A stretch of 64,000 nucleotides of DNA, taken from assembly GCA_037501455.1 (NCBI GenBank), contig CM074856.1, positions 93,942,001-94,006,000 on the forward strand, given 5' to 3'. Positions within the stretch are counted from its first letter, which is position 1; every line of letters starts with the position of its first letter. This stretch comes from Lantana camara. Lineage: Eukaryota > Streptophyta > Magnoliopsida > Lamiales > Verbenaceae. Below, piece by piece: positions 60,469-64,000 of the stretch. The notes below the pieces were generated by a model. That model worked only from the letters and a program-made list of their open reading frames with translations. It was not told where the DNA came from and searched no databases. The position numbers and the translations under genes were made by a program.

Positions 60469-61543
60469 CTGAACACAAGAACAAGACTTAGACATACGAA
60501 TGAACTAAATAGACGCACGACGTATGCTTATGAAGTGGTGTAACATGTCATGGCATGATTCAATATGAAATAAATCATAAATATGTCATGAATTGAAGTG
60601 ATTGTGTTCATGCCATTTAATCAAACGAATTAAATTCATATATATAAAGCACGGGTTCAAGCAATCAAATTTAAGCAAGAAAGGACCAAGGAGTGATAAA
60701 TAAGAGCATAATTACCAAATAAATAAGCATAAAATTCATATAGGTCACGTACGGGGAGTCAAAGCGGTGAAAGGAACGTAAGAAGAAGGGTTTTGGCGAA
60801 GTTTAGAAAAAGCTGAAATTTTTAGAAATGAGCATGGTGTAGAAAAATGGGAATATCTCGAGTTCTAGAAGTTTGAATTGGGTTTTGTTTGTTGGATATG
60901 AAAATAGACATGCATACCTTTAAAATGGTATATGGCTCGAATCATGGTTTAAAGTGATATGAATATGGCATAGGCCCGAAATTGGACAAATGCAGATTTT
61001 TGGCGAAGTGGGGAGACGAAAATGGATCGATTATATCTCACAAAATATAAAGGATATTGAGGTGATTCCAATTTTAGAATACTCTAGACTTCTAAAGATT
61101 TCTGTGGTTTAAAATTCAGGTCAATCGGAGCACGTTTGAGGGGGTAAACGGCCGTTTGAAAAATGTTTTGAAAGCAGGAACAGGCGTTTGGAAGCTCTCG
61201 GGTCAAAATAGGGGGGGGGGGGTCCAAACGGGCGTTTGGAAAATACACTGGGGGATGAAATTGGCGTTTGAGAACTGTCTGACTGAAAAATGGTTGAACA
61301 GTAACAATGGCGGAAAAAAGACCCACCCCCAAGCTCATACGAACCCACACAACACCGAAATACGTGAAATTCATACCACGAAGCATATTAAACACGTAGA
61401 TCACATATTTGCATTTAAGAGCTCCCGAAACGAGCTCAAACACATAAATCCGAAACATAACACTATTTATCTACTTGCCCAATTATTCAAATAACACAAA
61501 TTCAAGGCATAAAATAGAAATTAAATTGACGCACGTATCTTAC
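60469..61543 (-). other. Predicted intron inside LTR F
   Basis: Donor CCCAAG-GTAAGA and acceptor TTCTTGTGTTCAG-TTTGTTCAGG in the sense strand; 1,075 bp. It is the orthologue of the intron in LTR B. Confidence 0.65.
61146..61240. repeat. Palindrome cluster in LTR F (CCAAACG arms)
   Basis: AAACGGCCGTTT at 61146-61157 and TCCAAACG-GG-CGTTTGGA at 61223-61240, with half copies (GGCGTTTGG, GGCGTTTGAG) near 61183 and 61263. The arms match those of H although LTR F is otherwise closer to B. A run of about 12 G precedes the last full unit. Confidence 0.87.
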
Positions 61544-62075
61544 CTTGGGTCGTTGATCGAACGGTCGAAACTCACAAACCCGAGCTCAAGGCTTGATGGC
61601 CAAAAAGGGGGAAAATGCTTCTCCTTCTCTCTTCCTTGCCTTGTTGAACGTGAAAATGAAGAAGGAAAGAGGAGGCTTGGCCCTTTTGGGGTGGGTTAAA
61701 ACGGGTATGATCAAACGGTATCCGGTCAATTCGGATCGGATTTTAAAATGGTACGGCGTTCAAATGGCTTAAGGAATTAAATGGATAATCCATTGAATCC
61801 GAATCATCGAAACGAACTCAATGATAGGGTCAAAATTCGAATTTGAATTCCAGAGCTCAAGGTAGCCACAGGCTTAAACACCCTAAGTATAATTAGGTCC
61901 CTAATTTACAAATATTAGATAATTGAATCCAAGTACAATTAATTAAATTCTAAGCACACGTAATTAAAGTAAATCTCGCGTTGACACGTAAGCATGCTAA
62001 TCACATAATTTACAAAATTACTGAATTAAACTCTCTCGTGACGCCGCACCTAGGCCGATCAGACGGGACGTCACA

Positions 62076-63028
62076 ATTTTGGTCAAAACCCTAAAGTTCT
62101 ATAAACATATATAGTTTCAAGCACCCCCTCACTTAGTCATTTTGACTAATCCCTCGCTCTTTTCAAATTCATGATTTCAGGTATTGCCAAATTTCATTAG
62201 CCGGTATCTTGAAGCATAAAGAGTCTATTATCCTGTGCATAGTAGACTAGGTTCACCAGTCCGTGACAACTTAAACTATAACCTCGTGTAATTATTATAT
62301 TGCTTTAGTAACTCGCTATTAAACCATGATCGACACTAATTCCTGCTTTATTGTCTTTAAGTTTTAAATTATTTCAAATTCTTTTATTTACTGCCCCAAA
62401 CATAAGTTGTTGATTTAAATGTTTCAAATTCCGCTGCCATGTTTTCTTACTCTGATATCGTATAGCATCATCCATTCACCGGCGTGCCTCTCAAGTGCTA
62501 GGTCTCACATCCGCCTGGGAAGTGCGATGGTGTGGGTATGTAGCGTATTTGGGGGCGCTACAACTAAGGCACCCCCTCCCCCCCTCACTTAGTCATTTTG
62601 ACTAATCCCTTGCTCTTTTCAAATTCATGATTTTAGGTATTTCCATCACTCATTAGCTAGTATCTTGAAGCATAGAGAGTCCATTATCCTGTGCATAGTA
62701 GACCGAGTTCTCTATTCCGTAACAAATTTGACTATAACCTCGTGTAATTATTATATTACTCTAGTAACTAGCTATTAGACCATGATCGACACTAATTCCT
62801 ACTTTATTGTCTCTAAGTTTTCATAAGTTTTAGATTATTTCAAATTCTTTTATTTACTACCCCAAACATAAGCTGTTGATTTAAATGTTTCAAATTCCGC
62901 TGCCATATTTTCTTACTCTAATATCGTATAGCATCGTTCGTTCGACTGCGTGCCTCTCAGGTGCTAGGTCTCACATCTTCCTGGGAAGTGCAACGGTGTG
63001 GGGTTGTAGCATATTTGGGGGCGCTACA
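62076..63028 (+). repeat. Partial LTR of element J with a duplicated 3' part
   Basis: Plus-strand LTR end repeated twice. The first copy ends GGGGGCGCTACA at 62562 and is followed by ACTAAGG; the second ends GGGGGCGCTACA at 63028 and is followed by GCTAAGG and the primer site. Each copy carries the stem TTAGTCA / TGACTAA with loop TTT (62133-62149 and 62589-62605) after CCCCTCAC. The copies differ by scattered SNPs. The upstream part of the LTR was separated by insertion of F. Confidence 0.8.
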
Positions 63029-63035
63029 GCTAAGG

Positions 63036-63047
63036 TGGTATCAGAGC
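63036..63047 (+). promoter_or_regulatory. Primer-binding site of element J
   Basis: TGGTATCAGAGC seven bases after the LTR end; followed by ATTAGGTTGCC, without the GCAA-loop hairpin of the other families. Confidence 0.88.
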
Positions 63048-64000
63048 ATTAGGTTGCCTCAGTATCCTTGGTGCTCTTTCTTAAAAATCTTAACTTTTCT
63101 ACAAATATATCATTTCAAAGTGCTTTCAAAATTGATACCTTCAAGTTGTGAGAACCTTTTATTCCCATTTTCCTGCTTGTTCACGTCTTGAGTCTTAGAA
63201 TCGCTTCAAGATACTGATAGGGTCGTTATTTTTCCATGTTATTCTAATATGTATTCTATGTGCTAGTAATTATAGCACTATACTTGAGATTTGCTGCTTC
63301 TATGACAATCTGTGAATCATTCTTAACCCCATGTATTTTATCTCCCTATGTGATTCTTTGTAAGAGTGGGTAACATTCTTCGGGAAAAAAAAAAATGGGT
63401 CCCTGAATCTCACCAATGACCAGAAGTACGATACATGTTCCTAACACTCCAGTTATGGTCCTATGACCCTGGTGCCATGCACTCATTCATTATATTAGTT
63501 TATGTGTGCCTATATGTTTTCTTCTTGAATAATTTATCATACAAACTTTGAAGTAAATTCCCTTTTGGGATTTACCTTATTAAGGATCGGTTTATAAACG
63601 TTACTATAATTGGGATGGTAAGCCGACCCCACTACCCATGGCAATACGAGGTATCATACTGTGAAAGGATGAGAAGTTGGAAATTAGAAACTACAAGGTC
63701 ATTTTAGAAAGGAATTAGTGATACGTTGCCTATCTTTTAAAAAGGCCAACAGATCACTTCAAATCAGAAAAGTGGAGATGATACTGAATTTGGGTCGTTT
63801 CAAGCAACACCAGAAAGGGTGACACAGGAGCACAAAAATTCTGAAGTAATGACATATTGAAGTGATTGGATCAAGGTTTAGCTGGTATAACACTTTGTTG
63901 GAAAAAAAAAACCCTCGCGTTATATGAGGCACCTAGCTTATGTACCAATTTAATCGAGCTGCGTCACCTGATAGTGAATAACAAAATACCATCCACCTCT
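63048..64000 (+). other. Leader of element J, non-coding to the window end
   Basis: About 950 bp of AT-rich internal sequence with no gag-like frame yet. A 9-10 A run at 63386-63396 precedes ATGGGTCCC, but the frame that follows is short. Confidence 0.55.

Larger units (their letters stand above)
23269..62075 (-). mobile_element. Element F: gag relic and 5' LTR, split by G and H
   Basis: F runs on the minus strand. Its LTR is in two pieces (59144-62075 and 34390-34638), then comes the primer-binding site interrupted by G, then leader and gag (24187 down to 23269). Its 3' half and 3' LTR are missing here; the gag is cut at 23269 by LTR E. The host sequence of F is the LTR of J (from 62076). 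Assigning both LTR pieces to one LTR rests on the tacct duplication around H; the text near the split (acgg-ttcaacta) appears on both sides, so a local duplication or a join of two LTRs is not excluded. Confidence 0.68.
59144..62075 (-). repeat. 5' LTR of element F, right piece
   Basis: Continues after the second tacct copy to the terminus gggacgtcaca at 62075. It contains the stem TCAATC / GACTGA at 59409-59427 (a G-U pair in the minus-strand RNA), exon 2 and the second donor near 60377, intron 1 at 60469-61543, and the LTR end block. It is closely related to LTR B. Confidence 0.82.

Noticed and set aside
1..64000. Host genes, tRNA genes, pararetrovirus or DNA transposon remains
   Set aside because: No frame resembles a cellular protein, no tRNA cloverleaf was seen beyond primer sites, and no movement-protein or transposase motifs were found. 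Almost every base falls within an LTR element.

Overview
This window is plant nuclear DNA, almost certainly from a eudicot with a repeat-rich genome. I find no host protein-coding gene, tRNA or rRNA. Essentially all 64 kb is a nest of LTR retrotransposons inserted into one another. The evidence is TG...CA LTR ends, the initiator-tRNA-Met primer-binding motif TGGTATCAGAGC (or its complement), polypurine tracts, 5-bp target-site duplications (TSDs), and broken gag or gag-pol frames. The species cannot be told from the sequence.

Layout, using my own labels. Element A (minus, 1-6257, left LTR cut by the window edge) sits in the integrase region of a Ty1/copia element (minus, 6258-19466). The copia leader holds LTR B (9660-13050), and its LTR holds solo LTR D (plus, 13594-17634, TSD cttca). 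LTR E (19470-23268) follows and abuts a truncated gag of element F. Element G (minus, 24188-34374, TSD gatac) is inserted in the primer-binding site of F. The F LTR (34390-34638 plus 59144-62075) is split by element H (plus, 34639-59138, TSD tacct). The left LTR of H is split by a 15-kb tandem array, I (minus, 34941-50013, TSD gtata), of four LTRs and three internal regions. F itself ends inside the LTR of a plus-strand element J (62076 to window end).

Elements A, F, G, H and I are one superfamily of non-autonomous Ty3/gypsy-type elements. Their LTRs are 2.2-4 kb, their complete internal regions 2.4-3.0 kb, and none has visible protease, RT, RNase H or integrase. A, F and I carry only a Retrotrans_gag-like gene, and every copy is broken or truncated. 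G and H appear to carry no gene. They resemble the described gag-only (TR-GAG) and LARD classes.

The unexpected content is in the LTRs. (1) Each long LTR looks as if it holds an intron of about 1.0-1.8 kb and a second exon of 71-90 nt. Family I lacks exactly that intron, base for base at the predicted splice junction, as expected if a spliced RNA was reverse-transcribed. (2) Inside that intron every family has a cluster of short GC-rich palindromes. The arms are alike within a family but differ between families, around a shared CG-NN-CG type centre. (3) Further hairpins recur with compensating base changes: one shortly downstream of an AT-rich TATA-like tract in the LTR, one next to the primer-binding site, and one against the polypurine tract. 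(4) A 29-30-bp periodic array of GAGAGACGGGGTTCTCTC palindromes lies between gag and the polypurine tract in A, and at the same place in gene-less H. All are read by eye and need alignment and RNA data.
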